Assembly: GCF_027286325.1 (NCBI RefSeq)
Contig: NZ_CP114589.1
Span: 496,001 to 560,000 of the forward strand
Origin: Salinivibrio kushneri
GTDB lineage: Bacteria; Pseudomonadota; Gammaproteobacteria; Enterobacterales; Vibrionaceae
Direction of reading: 5' to 3'
Length of the DNA: 64,000 nt
Shown: one piece after another, positions 20,083 through 28,895 of the stretch
Layout: every line of letters starts with the position of its first letter
Numbering within the stretch: position 1 is the stretch's first letter
The notes under the pieces: model-generated
Databases searched by the model: none
Told to the model about the DNA's origin: nothing
The model's input: only the letters and a program-made list of their open reading frames with translations
Program-made: the position numbers and the translations under genes

Positions 20083-20777
20083 GCTGATGCCTCGTCCCAG
20101 CGATACCCCATGCCATAAACCGTACTAATACAGTCAAATTGGCTATCAACGACCATAAACTTTTTGCGAATACGCTTAATGTGTGAGGTGATAGTGCTGT
20201 CATCCACCACCGCGTGTGCTTCATCCATGAGTGCTTGACGGCTTTTAACATGCCCGGGTCGTTTTACGAGGGCGTGCACCATCCAAAATTCGGTCACGGT
20301 GAGGTCAATAAGCGTTTCATGCCAATAGACGCGCATCCGATCGAGATCGAGGTACAGCGGGCCGCAATGGAGACGCTTATCTTCCTTTGAGGGTGTTTGT
20401 GCCAATAGATCAGAGCGTCGGAATAATGCTGCAATACGTGCCATTAAGTGCGGCAAAGACACATCCTTGGTGAGATAGTCATCCGCGCCCATTCTCAGAC
20501 CGACCACGGTATCAATATCACTGTCGCGAGCGGTGAGGAATATAATCGGCACCGTCGCCGACAAGGCGCGGAGGGATTGGCAAAGGGCAAACCCTCCATC
20601 GATTTCACTCCCTAAACCAATATCGATGATCGCCAGATCGGGCAATTGCTGCTCAAAGGCCGCCTGCGCGCTGGGCCGGTCTTGGTAGGTGTGGACTTGG
20701 TAACCCTGGCGGCGGATAACATCGGCGTAGTTTTCTCGGATCGCCGCATCATCTTCCACTATCGCGATGTGTTTCAT
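20079..20777 (-). CDS. pdsR: Response regulator partner of the PdsS kinase
   Basis: This 232-residue two-component regulator has a receiver domain with the acidic pair in VEDD, the phosphorylated aspartate D52 in AIIDIGLG, T in FLTARD and K in LTKD. It is followed by a winged-helix OmpR-type DNA-binding domain (DLTVTEFWMVHALVKRPGHV, SHIKRIRKKF). It is first in a two-gene operon with the kinase and divergent from the OmpA-like gene, which it may control. Assignment to the dedicated sortase system rests on the neighbours as well as its own sequence. Confidence 0.85.
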   Translation of the reverse strand: MKHIAIVEDDAAIRENYADVIRRQGYQVHTYQDRPSAQAAFEQQLPDLAIIDIGLGSEIDGGFALCQSLRALSATVPIIFLTARDSDIDTVVGLRMGADDYLTKDVSLPHLMARIAALFRRSDLLAQTPSKEDKRLHCGPLYLDLDRMRVYWHETLIDLTVTEFWMVHALVKRPGHVKSRQALMDEAHAVVDDSTITSHIKRIRKKFMVVDSQFDCISTVYGMGYRWDEASA

Positions 20778-20978
20778 AACGTTGTCTTCTTACTTGCGTT
20801 GTGATGACTATACCCAAACTGTGTGCAGAGAAAACCCTCTTCTCGCATGAAATGTAAATTGCCATTTTTTTGCCACTATTGATCGCCAGATTGCCATTTT
20901 TACTCCCGCAAAATGCCTTAAGTGCTTGCTTTAATAGCGCCATACCAACCAGCACGATTAATCGTAAGCGAGGATAAG

Positions 20979-21698
20979 ATGGATATTAAAAAACAACTGA
21001 CTCACTCTGTATTTGCCGTTTCAATGTTTGCGGTTGCCACGCCACAAGGGATGGCCGCCAGTGAGGTTGAACGCAATAAACAACCTGAGTTGATCGGGAT
21101 GGGAAGTGGTGCCATTGCTGGGGCGGTAGTGGCAGGCCCCGTCGGTGCGGTTGCAGGGGCCATTATTGGCACTGTGATGGGGCAAAATGCCAGCTATGAA
21201 GACTTGGCCAACGAGCAGGGTGATACGATTCAAACTATCCGAGGCGAGAATCAATCGCTGAGTCGTATTAGCCAAAAATATAATGAGGCGCAGCTTGAGC
21301 TGGCGCGTTTGCGCAGTGCGCAGAATCAGGTAGACGATCTTGCCTTAGCGATGAACATTCAGTTTCGCACGAGCTCGGCTGATATTGAGCCGCACTTTAT
21401 GATCCAGCTTGATGAGCTTGCCGGGTTTATTCAACAAATGCCAAATGCTCAATGGCAACTCGCAGGCTATGCCGATCCAAGAGGGCGTCAAGGCTATAAC
21501 CAAGCGCTATCGGAACGTCGTGTGCAAGCAGTAAAAGATTATCTGGTATCGGTGGGTGTTGATCCGCGTCAGCTCAATACGGTGGCGTATGGAGACAGTC
21601 AGCCATTGGATAGCCAAGCGGGTAATGAGGGTTTTTTCTTTGACCGTCGCGTGACGGTAAGCCGTATGGCGGGGACGCAAACCGCTCAAATTAAGTAG
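20979..21698 (+). CDS. pdsO: Sortase-system-associated OmpA-like protein
   Basis: This is a 239-residue envelope protein. The ATG at 20979 is chosen because AGGA precedes it and a signal peptide of about 30 residues follows (hydrophobic SVFAVSMFAVA, then MAASEV). Next is a glycine-rich hydrophobic segment (GAIAGAVVAGPVGAVAGAI), a helical coiled region, and a C-terminal OmpA peptidoglycan-binding domain with AGYADPRGRQGYNQALSERR and FFFDRRVTV. The layout fits PdsO, the OmpA-type member of proteobacterial dedicated sortase loci. It is divergent from pdsR with about 200 bases between. In complete loci I would expect a sortase and its target next, but an acetyltransferase follows. Confidence 0.8.
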   Translation: MDIKKQLTHSVFAVSMFAVATPQGMAASEVERNKQPELIGMGSGAIAGAVVAGPVGAVAGAIIGTVMGQNASYEDLANEQGDTIQTIRGENQSLSRISQKYNEAQLELARLRSAQNQVDDLALAMNIQFRTSSADIEPHFMIQLDELAGFIQQMPNAQWQLAGYADPRGRQGYNQALSERRVQAVKDYLVSVGVDPRQLNTVAYGDSQPLDSQAGNEGFFFDRRVTVSRMAGTQTAQIK

Positions 21699-21792
21699 AA
21701 AATAATTATTACAATCAAAGGTATATGAATTCCCGCCGGTATATTGAACCAGTCGTTTGCAGGTGGGGATCATCCAAATAAGGAAGGCGACA

Positions 21793-22221
21793 ATGATAAG
21801 GCAAGCTACTGATAAAGATATCGATACAATTAGCCAACTCTGCGCCCGTTGCCAGTCAGATGAGATAGATAAACGTCAGATGCGGCGCCACATCAAGCAC
21901 TTACTCAATCAGGACTTGGTGTCAGTGAGCGTGGCCGAGCTGTGCGGTTTGGTGGCGGGTGTGGTGGTCTGTCAAGTGATCCCACAATTGGGTTTGTCAG
22001 GCCACATGGGGCGCATTAGTACCATTATTGTTGATGAACCGTTCCGCGATATGACCTTGGGCCGTCAACTGCTTATGGCTGCCGAGCACGCACTGATGGC
22101 AAAAGGATGTGATCACATTGAAGTGGTTCCAAGCTACCAAAAAGATGACGCACAAAGTTTTTATATACACTGTGGTTTTCATCTGACCCCAGAACGCCTG
22201 GTCAAACCGCTTGCCGCGTGA
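21793..22221 (+). CDS. GNAT family N-acetyltransferase
   Basis: This 142-residue cytoplasmic protein has the GCN5-related fold. The ATG at 21793 has AGGAAGG upstream and is preferred over the TTG-initiated longer frame. Motif A (acetyl-CoA binding) reads IIVDEPFRDMTLGRQLLMAAE, with the expected R/Q-x-x-G/A-like turn in a relaxed form, and motif B reads SFYIHCGFHL. The substrate cannot be predicted. It lies 95 bases after the OmpA-like gene on the same strand and its stop is close to that of the convergent ogt gene. Confidence 0.85.
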   Translation: MIRQATDKDIDTISQLCARCQSDEIDKRQMRRHIKHLLNQDLVSVSVAELCGLVAGVVVCQVIPQLGLSGHMGRISTIIVDEPFRDMTLGRQLLMAAEHALMAKGCDHIEVVPSYQKDDAQSFYIHCGFHLTPERLVKPLAA

Positions 22222-22228
22222 GCGGATG

Positions 22229-22753
22229 CTACGGCAGGGCTGGGTCTGCGCCGATCAGTTCGGTTGAGACATAATCAGGCCACTTACCTGTGGCCTCCCA
22301 CATCAGCAAGGTACGCTTGGCGGTTAAACCACCCCCATAGCCGACCAACTGTCCTCGGCGGCCAATAATCCGGTGACAAGGGATAATAATAGAAATCGGA
22401 TTTTTGCCATTGGCGCTGCCCACGGCTTGGTTGGCTTTGGGGTTACCAATACGATGAGAAATCGCTTGATAGCTAGCCGTTTCACCAAAGGGAATGGATT
22501 GCAGTGCCTGCCATACACGCTGTTGAAAGGCCGTGCCCTGCGGTGCAAGTGGCACCGAGAATGTCTGTCGCGTGCCAGCAAAGTACTCATCAAGTTGCTG
22601 GCAGGCCTGCTCGAGAATAGCGGCGCTTTCTTGCGAACGGATTTGATCAATGTGATTCGGTGCGCGATTAGGGAGGTACAGAGCCGTTAATCCCTGTTTA
22701 TTGGCCAGCAGTGTTAATGGCCCTAGCGGGGAAGAGTAGATTTTCGTGCTCAT
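22229..22753 (-). CDS. ogt: Methylated-DNA--protein-cysteine S-methyltransferase
   Basis: This suicide DNA-repair protein removes methyl groups from O6-methylguanine and O4-methylthymine. At 174 residues it lacks the N-terminal Ada domain. The acceptor cysteine is C126 in the PCHRI motif, preceded by the helix-turn-helix region with the arginine finger (SYQAISHRIGNPKANQAVG) and followed by GQLVGYGGGLTAKRTLL. GGAGG lies before the ATG. It is convergent with the GNAT gene. Regulation by an adaptive response is not visible. Confidence 0.93.
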   Translation of the reverse strand: MSTKIYSSPLGPLTLLANKQGLTALYLPNRAPNHIDQIRSQESAAILEQACQQLDEYFAGTRQTFSVPLAPQGTAFQQRVWQALQSIPFGETASYQAISHRIGNPKANQAVGSANGKNPISIIIPCHRIIGRRGQLVGYGGGLTAKRTLLMWEATGKWPDYVSTELIGADPALP

Positions 22754-22793
22754 GGTACCTCCGTGTTCGGCGCGTTATTCTTTGTCTTTATTA

Positions 22794-23225
22794 CTATTTT
22801 TTATCTTTATTACAATAGGCGCAAGCGGTAAGAAAGGCGTTTTCCTGAAACTGCTTTAAGCCTAGTTCCTTTAAATTTACGTCGATGGGATGACGTTTTA
22901 GCGTTTGTTTCATCACGCTGGAGGAGAAAACTTCCGCGTCAACGCCTTCGATGAGCTGCAGAGCGGCCTCCATTTTGAAGCCGGCACTGCTCCCTGCAAA
23001 TTTGCCTTTGGTCTGGCGCTCACGGATAACGATTTTGTCCACCTGATAATCTTCGATGAGTTTGCTCATGGTGCGATGGAAATGTTGAATGCTTTCTTGG
23101 GCTTCTGGCGAGGGCAGTGTGATTTTCTTGGCTCGACATTCAGGCACCGAAAACAAATCGTTGTCACTATCGAGTAACACAATATTCGCTTCGTTAGCTT
23201 TTAAATCAACCGCGCAAACTCTCAT
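22794..23225 (-). CDS. DUF3010 family protein
   Basis: This 143-residue protein belongs to an uncharacterised gammaproteobacterial family. It begins MRVCAVDLKANEANIVLLD, a strand-turn-strand pattern reminiscent of RuvC/ribonuclease H-like folds, and has the conserved block DKIVIRERQTKGKFAGSSAG. The C terminus is CAYCNKDKK, with two close cysteines. No signal or membrane segment. A nuclease-like fold is a guess from the N-terminal pattern; activity is unknown. It stands alone between ogt and the HD-GYP gene, on the same strand as both. Confidence 0.82.
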   Translation of the reverse strand: MRVCAVDLKANEANIVLLDSDNDLFSVPECRAKKITLPSPEAQESIQHFHRTMSKLIEDYQVDKIVIRERQTKGKFAGSSAGFKMEAALQLIEGVDAEVFSSSVMKQTLKRHPIDVNLKELGLKQFQENAFLTACAYCNKDKK

Positions 23226-23301
23226 TTTTCTCTCTCTTTCTTAAAAGGCATTTTCACTGAGGGAGGGCAGTATACGCAAAAGCCTTCGCCTCGTCACAGG
23301 A

Positions 23302-24453
23302 TTAACGAAAGGCATCAACACGAATATCGAGTGCCATTTCGCTGGTGGCACGGGCGATACGCAAATCATGGCGCTTATCGAGATCAACATATTCCACTTC
23401 ACGAAACCGCTGACTCCGAACCGAATAGAACAACTTGACCACAGGGCGGGTCAACTCGTCTAGGTTTTCTTGCCATACCAAGCCGACACGTCCATCCGCC
23501 AGCTCAACGAGAGAGCCAACAGGGTAAAAGCCAATACATTGAATAAAGGCGCGCAATAAAGTGGGATCCAAATGAAACGGCGTGAGTCCCATCATGATTT
23601 TAAAGGCTTCAGACGGCGACATCGCCCGCTTGTAACAGCGGTCAGCTGTCAATGCATCATAAATATCGACAATGCCACTCATACGGCCAATGGTGTGTAA
23701 CTGTTCTCCTTTTAGCCCGTTTGGATAACCATTACCGTCCAGTTTCTCGTGATGCATCAAACTCACATCGCGGGCGATTTGTGAGAGATCTGGGATACTG
23801 TCTAAGACCGGTTGAGAAAACACTTGATGGAGTTTCATGTGGTCGAATTCTTCAGCGGTGAGTTTGCCCGGTTTGTTGAGCACTTCATCGGCAACCAGCA
23901 CTTTACCGATATCATGCACTAGCCCACCGACGGCAAGCTCTTGCAAAGTCGCATGATCAAACCCTAGATGCCTGCCAAAGCTCACCAACAAAAAGGCCAC
24001 GTTGAGCGAGTGCTCCATCAGGTAGGCACTTTTATCCCGAATGCCGCTGATCCAGGCAATGGCGTGTTGACGCTCAAAAATGTTGTCGACAATGTTACTG
24101 CCCAATGCCTCAAGGGGCGCAACATCAATGGCTTTATTGGCATAAATGTCATTTAACAAGCGACTCAGTTGTTGCTTCGATGAATCGATGAGCGCACGTG
24201 CTTTGTCGATATCCGCGCCGGTTGACGCATACTTACCTTGATAGAGTGTGCCTTTGTACTGGATTTCATTGATATCTAGGATCTGATCAGCATCTATCCA
24301 GACATAGTTAACGCCACTTTGTTTTAGTTTTTGGATAGTCTCAGGACGGCGAACATAGCCTGGCTTTGCCATGCGTGTTCGGGCATGTTCAGTTTCGATT
24401 TGTTCAACATACATACCAAGGGTTAGCTGCTGTATGTCAATTTTTTGCAACAT
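23302..24453 (-). CDS. HD-GYP cyclic-di-GMP phosphodiesterase
   Basis: This predicted metal-dependent phosphodiesterase degrades cyclic di-GMP. I chose the ATG at 24453 (383 residues), where MLQKIDIQQLTLGMYVEQIE matches the usual start of the DUF3391 domain; earlier starts add up to 20 unrelated residues. The HD-GYP domain shows AVGGLVHDIGKVLV (the HD pair), MHHEKLDGNGYPNGLKGEQL (the GYP loop), and IVDIYDALTADRCYKRAMSP. Motifs are intact, so activity is expected. Together with the GGDEF and EAL proteins it gives this window three cyclic-di-GMP enzymes, not linked in operons. Confidence 0.92.
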   Translation of the reverse strand: MLQKIDIQQLTLGMYVEQIETEHARTRMAKPGYVRRPETIQKLKQSGVNYVWIDADQILDINEIQYKGTLYQGKYASTGADIDKARALIDSSKQQLSRLLNDIYANKAIDVAPLEALGSNIVDNIFERQHAIAWISGIRDKSAYLMEHSLNVAFLLVSFGRHLGFDHATLQELAVGGLVHDIGKVLVADEVLNKPGKLTAEEFDHMKLHQVFSQPVLDSIPDLSQIARDVSLMHHEKLDGNGYPNGLKGEQLHTIGRMSGIVDIYDALTADRCYKRAMSPSEAFKIMMGLTPFHLDPTLLRAFIQCIGFYPVGSLVELADGRVGLVWQENLDELTRPVVKLFYSVRSQRFREVEYVDLDKRHDLRIARATSEMALDIRVDAFR

Positions 24454-24635
24454 CCTAGATTGTCCTTCCTGCAACATTATCCTGACTTGCATCACAGCAT
24501 CAGTATTACTCAAATAGCGTACTAACGGTATTTAAACGCGGATAAAATTAAGTTTTTGTGCGCGCAGAAATCATCCGCTTTGTGATGCGTTATGTGTGAT
24601 ATGCTTGTGCGCCTTTTTTAATGACGCGAGTGACT

Positions 24636-25175
24636 ATGCAAATCATAGCCAAACATACGGATGAGCGGGTACTACCGCTGGCAGGTAAAGCCATTATCAA
24701 GCGAAATGCTGCGCGAGCCATCGCGTTAGATGGCGATGAGATTTTGCTGATGTATACCGCACGTTATGATGATTATTCGCTCCCCGGTGGCGGTATGGAT
24801 GAGGGGGAAACCCCAGAGCAAGCCATGATCCGTGAGTTAGAAGAAGAGACAGGCGCGCAACATATTCGAGATATTCGCCCGTTTGGCTGCTTTGAGGAAT
24901 ACCGCCCTTGGTATCGTGACGGCGCCGATGTGATGCACATGTTGTCTTACTGCTTCTATTGCCAAGTCGATCGAGAGCTCGGCACTCCCACGTTCGAGCA
25001 CTACGAGATCCATAACGGTATGCGGCCCGTGTGGGTGAGCATTGGCTATGCAATTGCGCATAACAAAGCGGTGATGGCAAACAGTGAGAAAGCAGGACAA
25101 TCGCTAGTACGTGAAACTATGTTGCTTGAGATGATCGCAAGTCAACGTCTTGAACAGCGACACGCCACCGCCTAA
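24636..25175 (+). CDS. Nudix hydrolase
   Basis: This cytoplasmic pyrophosphohydrolase of 179 residues starts at the ATG at 24636 (MQIIAKHTDE); a start at 24621 would add five residues and has no better ribosome site. The complete Nudix box is present, running from GGMDEGETPE to RELEEETGA, with the catalytic REXXEE core. Substrate (nucleoside diphosphate derivative or other) cannot be inferred. The DUF3820 gene follows 14 bases after its stop on the same strand, so the two are probably cotranscribed. Confidence 0.9.
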   Translation: MQIIAKHTDERVLPLAGKAIIKRNAARAIALDGDEILLMYTARYDDYSLPGGGMDEGETPEQAMIRELEEETGAQHIRDIRPFGCFEEYRPWYRDGADVMHMLSYCFYCQVDRELGTPTFEHYEIHNGMRPVWVSIGYAIAHNKAVMANSEKAGQSLVRETMLLEMIASQRLEQRHATA

Positions 25176-25189
25176 TACGGAATGCATTG

Positions 25190-25417
25190 ATGGATAAACA
25201 ACAGCTTATTAAGTTAGCCACCCTGCCCATGCCTTTCGGAAAATATGCTGGGCGGGTGTTGATTGATCTGCCTGAAGAATACTTACTGTGGTTTCAAAAC
25301 AAAGCCGAGTTTCCGAAAGGCGAGTTAGGAGAGCTGATGCAATTGTGCTTGGCATTAAAAGTGGAAGGGCTTGAGGAAGTGGTGGCTCCCCTCAAAAATC
25401 AGCGTCTCTCCCGCTAG
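25190..25417 (+). CDS. DUF3820 family small protein
   Basis: This 75-residue protein carries the DUF3820 core PMPFGKYAGRVLIDLPEEYL followed by WFQNKAEFPKGELGELM. The family is widespread in gammaproteobacteria and sometimes labelled a quorum-sensing-regulated virulence factor; function is not established. The ATG at 25190 is preferred over an adjacent TTG. It follows the Nudix gene closely. Its end overlaps that of the convergent unknown gene by four bases. Confidence 0.88.
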   Translation: MDKQQLIKLATLPMPFGKYAGRVLIDLPEEYLLWFQNKAEFPKGELGELMQLCLALKVEGLEEVVAPLKNQRLSR

Positions 25418-25932
25418 CGGGCGATGACCCATAGCCTGTCATCGCCGCTCTCGTCCTGAGTGAGCGCATAGAGAAGTTGTGCTTGTGCATTCTCATCAGG
25501 GGCGACGACATCATAAATACCACTAACTGCTTGACCATCTAACACTGTGTCGACCCGCATAGCGGCGGCGCAGGTTTCCCCATTTAGAGTACCGATACAT
25601 AGAGACACCGTGGCGTCAGCAATTTCAACGCCATCTTCAAGGGCTAGTTGCGCGAAATAGGCCAGCATATTGGCGCGATCTGACTCTGGCCACTGTTGCG
25701 CCTGAAGCTTGGCATACTGAATCATCAGTGGGTGATTGTCGACCCAATAGAGAGTGAGTGGCTGATGAGTGGGTGCGTTTGGTTTGTCAAAAGGTTGTGG
25801 GGGATGAGCAGCGGCATGATAGATATCAAAACCCGCAAGGCTTTCCTTGGTTGGGAATTGCGCTTTTTTTACGTGGCAAGCCATCCAGCGTTGTTTGATA
25901 TCAAAATGGGAAATAACAGCCGGCGCGATCAT
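25414..25932 (-). CDS. Unrecognised protein, 172 residues
   Basis: I do not recognise the family. The frame is open to 25998. The start at 25932 (MIAPAVISHFDIKQRWMACH) is preferred because AGGG lies about nine bases upstream. The protein has no clear signal peptide or membrane segment. It contains a basic start, a proline-rich stretch (AAAHPPQPFDKPNAPTHQP), then a globular-looking C-terminal half with HPLMIQYAKLQAQQW and DDRLWVIAR. It is convergent with DUF3820 and divergent from the SgrR-like gene. An acetyltransferase-like fold is possible but I cannot support it. Confidence 0.6.
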   Translation of the reverse strand: MIAPAVISHFDIKQRWMACHVKKAQFPTKESLAGFDIYHAAAHPPQPFDKPNAPTHQPLTLYWVDNHPLMIQYAKLQAQQWPESDRANMLAYFAQLALEDGVEIADATVSLCIGTLNGETCAAAMRVDTVLDGQAVSGIYDVVAPDENAQAQLLYALTQDESGDDRLWVIAR

Positions 25933-26141
25933 AAACACCCTATTCATTATCGACAAAGAGGAAGCATCATAACTGAGTCGGTTGGAATAACAAACCACTG
26001 TCGGGGAATGGCGGTTTGTAATGCCTGCCAGAGATCACAGCCTGAGTGCGAGTGATCAAGATATGAGCAGACGTCATGCCTTGTTCTGCGTAAAATAGGA
26101 AATACTTCCACTGGTTTTTGTGATTATTGGGTTCCTCTTTT

Positions 26142-27839
26142 ATGTCAGGTCAGCGACTTCGCGCACAGTTCACCCGCCTTTATCATCACTTTAACGGCGA
26201 CGATACCGATACCACACTACAGGCCGTCGCTGACATTTTGGCATGTACGCGGCGTAATGCGCGGATGGTGCTGAGTAAACTAGAAGAGCAAGGCTGGCTG
26301 ACCTGGCAGCCTTCCGTGGGGAGAGGGAAGCTCTCACGCCTTGCGTTCTTGCGCAGCGAAATAGCACTAAGAGAAGAGCAGGCCGCACATTGGTTGGGGC
26401 AGGGCAAAATGGATCAAGCCTTGGCGTGCCTTGACCATGATTCGACCAAACTCGCGGCGTTAATTCAAAAGCAAATGGGACCGAGTACGCAAAACGGTCG
26501 GCAAATTGTACGCTTACCTTATTACCGCCAGCTTGAAACCCTCGACCCTTGTAAGCCTTTGCGCCGTTCCGAGCAGCATATCGTGGGGCAAATCTTCAAT
26601 GGCTTGGTGCGATATGGTGACAGTGAGCGGGTTGTGGCACCGGATTTAGCCCATCATTGGGAAGCGGTATCAGCGACACATTGGCGGTTTTATCTTCGCC
26701 CGGGTGTTCGTTTTCATGATGGCCGGCTGATGGGTGAGCAGGATGTGATCGCAAGCTTATCTAACCTTTCAACACGGCGATTCTTTGCTCATCTTTTACG
26801 TGTCGAGTCACCGGGACCGCGGATGATTGATGTGTACCTTTCCTCACCTGACCCGAGGTTTGATCATACGCTTACCTTGCCTGAAGCAGTTGTTCGCCCG
26901 GCTGAGCGACAAAAAAGCAAGCAATGTGACGATCAACCGATAGGTACGGGCCCCTATCGCGTGGTAGAGAAGCAACCACATCGCTTAGTGCTTGAGGCAT
27001 TTGATGAGTATTTTGGGTATCGCGCGCTGACCGATGAAATTCAGATTATGGTCTTTGACGAGGCGGCGATGTGTTACTTAACCCCGAGTACATCGTTGAC
27101 GCCGGAACGATTAGCAAGCCACCAAACCAAGCTTAGTCAAAAACTAGAGATGGATCAGGGAGCGGGTTACCTGTTGCTGAATTGTCGCGATGGATTGGCG
27201 AAACAGGCAGCTTGGCGTGAATACTTGCATGCCAAGCTGTCATCTTTGCAGCTGCTTCCGCGTTTGGCGCATTGTGGCATGGGCGAGTACCGGCTTTTTA
27301 ACGCTTATGGGCTGATGCCTGGCTGGATGCATCATGAGCAAGGAGACGCAGCGCCAAGTGCGCCAGCGCCGACTTCACTGACGGTCGCGTATCTATCTGA
27401 GCACCCTTTGTATCCGATTATTGCGAAAGCGATGCAGGCACATTTAAGTGAGGATGGCATTCAAGTTAACACTCTCGCACTATCTTCTGCTGATTACTTT
27501 AGCGGTCAACATGGTCGTAAAATCGATATTTGGCTGGGGGCATTGAGTTTTGGCGAGCGCGGTCAGGCGGGTTTATTCAACTGGCTTGGCACGCATGATC
27601 TTATCTTGAGTGCTTGTACTGATCATATGCTCGAAACCATTGACGCCTATACACAGCGCTGGCGAGAGACACAAGATGATGGCTGTGCGGAAAACTTGGC
27701 CCGACACTTAGTGGCCCACCAAATGGTACCGCTGTTTCATATCTGGATGGGCGTCATGGCGACGCCAGATCTACAGGATGTGGCATCGAATGCTGTGGGT
27801 TGGTTTGATTTTAAATCAGTGTGGCATAAGCCGCATTAA
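26142..27839 (+). CDS. sgrR: SgrR-family transcriptional regulator
   Basis: This 565-residue protein combines an N-terminal winged helix (TLQAVADILACTRRNARMVL, GWLTWQPSVGRGKLS) with a C-terminal solute-binding-protein fold of the SBP_bac_5 type (PLRRSEQHIVGQIFNGLVRY, HWRFYLRPGVRFHDG). That combination is typical of SgrR, which in enterics senses phosphosugar stress and activates the small RNA SgrS. The ATG at 26142 is chosen over an upstream TTG. No SgrS/SgrT or glucose transporter is visible next to it, so orthology of function is uncertain and the symbol is by family only. Its stop overlaps that of the convergent 253-residue gene. Confidence 0.82.
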   Translation: MSGQRLRAQFTRLYHHFNGDDTDTTLQAVADILACTRRNARMVLSKLEEQGWLTWQPSVGRGKLSRLAFLRSEIALREEQAAHWLGQGKMDQALACLDHDSTKLAALIQKQMGPSTQNGRQIVRLPYYRQLETLDPCKPLRRSEQHIVGQIFNGLVRYGDSERVVAPDLAHHWEAVSATHWRFYLRPGVRFHDGRLMGEQDVIASLSNLSTRRFFAHLLRVESPGPRMIDVYLSSPDPRFDHTLTLPEAVVRPAERQKSKQCDDQPIGTGPYRVVEKQPHRLVLEAFDEYFGYRALTDEIQIMVFDEAAMCYLTPSTSLTPERLASHQTKLSQKLEMDQGAGYLLLNCRDGLAKQAAWREYLHAKLSSLQLLPRLAHCGMGEYRLFNAYGLMPGWMHHEQGDAAPSAPAPTSLTVAYLSEHPLYPIIAKAMQAHLSEDGIQVNTLALSSADYFSGQHGRKIDIWLGALSFGERGQAGLFNWLGTHDLILSACTDHMLETIDAYTQRWRETQDDGCAENLARHLVAHQMVPLFHIWMGVMATPDLQDVASNAVGWFDFKSVWHKPH

Positions 27840-28597
27840 AGACTATTTGTGTCCTCTTCCGCACCGAGCGGGAACGTGGCGGTGAGTAGAAGGTATTTGT
27901 GCAACGGTAAGCCATCCTTTTTGCGAAACAAAGGGTGAAATATACGGTATCTTCCCTCGGTTAACCCCAAGGGTGCGATGGTTTCAGCAAGGCTCGACGT
28001 CGCATTGGTTAGTCGGATACCTTGTGCTCTGTAGGCGTCAGCATGGATAGGTTGATGGCCTAACCACCAAGAAGGGATGGCTTTGCTGGCGTTGGTGCGG
28101 TCAATCCAGTGATCACTAACCACAATCACGCGCCCAGGCTCGGCAGGGTTTGTGATGCCATGATTCAGTAGCCAAGCAACGTCACGCACCAAAGCATCAC
28201 GACAGGCGTTATTGCCGCTGAGTAGGCGGTGGGCAAGAATGTATATCGCACTGCCGTCAAGTTGTAGTTGATAAACGGTTTGGCTATGCGGGCGAGTATC
28301 ATCAAGTAAGTTAAACTGTGCGGGCTTGTCGTGTGCCTCTAGCACTCGCATGAGTCGACGTGCGAGTGCTTTGCCCATGTGGGGATCACGCATCCCTCGG
28401 TTATGAACCGTCGGGTAGTGATGCTCGCACAATTTGACGCAATCTTGCTGAAACTGGCGCAGTGCCAGCGAGATCAGATCATCTAACAAAAACCCGTTAC
28501 TCCTACCAAAAACGTCTTGAAGCGGATGCTCCCTTGTTGTGCAGACTCTTAAAGGTGCACAGTCTAAAGTATGCAGTATATCACTTAAATCGCCCAA
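27836..28597 (-). CDS. Unrecognised protein, 253 residues
   Basis: No family recognised. The frame begins with TTG at 28597 and has no good ribosome site; no ATG exists until residue 69, so the start is uncertain. The protein is rich in His, Arg and Leu and looks soluble: no signal peptide or membrane helix. Notable segments are MGKALARRLMRVLEAHDKPA, DVAWLLNHGIT and RVIVVSDHWIDR in the middle, and YRIFHPLFRKKDGLPLHKY near the C terminus. It faces the SgrR-like gene, overlapping by four bases, and could be functionally tied to it or merely adjacent. Confidence 0.65.
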   Translation of the reverse strand: MGDLSDILHTLDCAPLRVCTTREHPLQDVFGRSNGFLLDDLISLALRQFQQDCVKLCEHHYPTVHNRGMRDPHMGKALARRLMRVLEAHDKPAQFNLLDDTRPHSQTVYQLQLDGSAIYILAHRLLSGNNACRDALVRDVAWLLNHGITNPAEPGRVIVVSDHWIDRTNASKAIPSWWLGHQPIHADAYRAQGIRLTNATSSLAETIAPLGLTEGRYRIFHPLFRKKDGLPLHKYLLLTATFPLGAEEDTNSL

Positions 28598-28895
28598 TAA
28601 ATCAGGGAGAAACGCTACTTTGTGCGCACTTTCTCATCGCTTTAGCTTTGAAACTGATGATCGGTGTCCTTTTGGGATGCGCAAACGGCACGATCGGCAA
28701 CAAGCACGCATACGAGTATTGGCAGATTATTGCCACCCTGTTCGGCTAGATACCGGTGAATGGACCTCAGCGTGCCGTCGATTTCGATAAAGTAGAACAC
28801 AAAATACGCAGGATGGTTTGTTTCTTCATCATATTTCTCTTGGCACCAAAATTGCTACTGTGTCATTGCATGTTTCAGTGATACAACGGAATACA
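28598..28895. other. Gap before the small envelope protein gene, possible gene remnant
   Basis: About 300 bases without a confident gene. On the minus strand a frame from 28854 to 28642 is open and reads like protein (HPAYFVFYFIEIDGTLRSIH) but has no ATG. A plus-strand frame at 28539-28790 also runs through but overlaps the neighbouring gene. The region should hold the promoter of the gene at 28896. I consider a decayed gene possible, not shown. Confidence 0.35.

Noticed and set aside
28539..28790. Plus-strand frame of 83 codons
   Set aside because: Overlaps the 5' part of the 253-residue gene, lacks a ribosome site, and its C terminus is arginine-rich as expected from a shadow frame.
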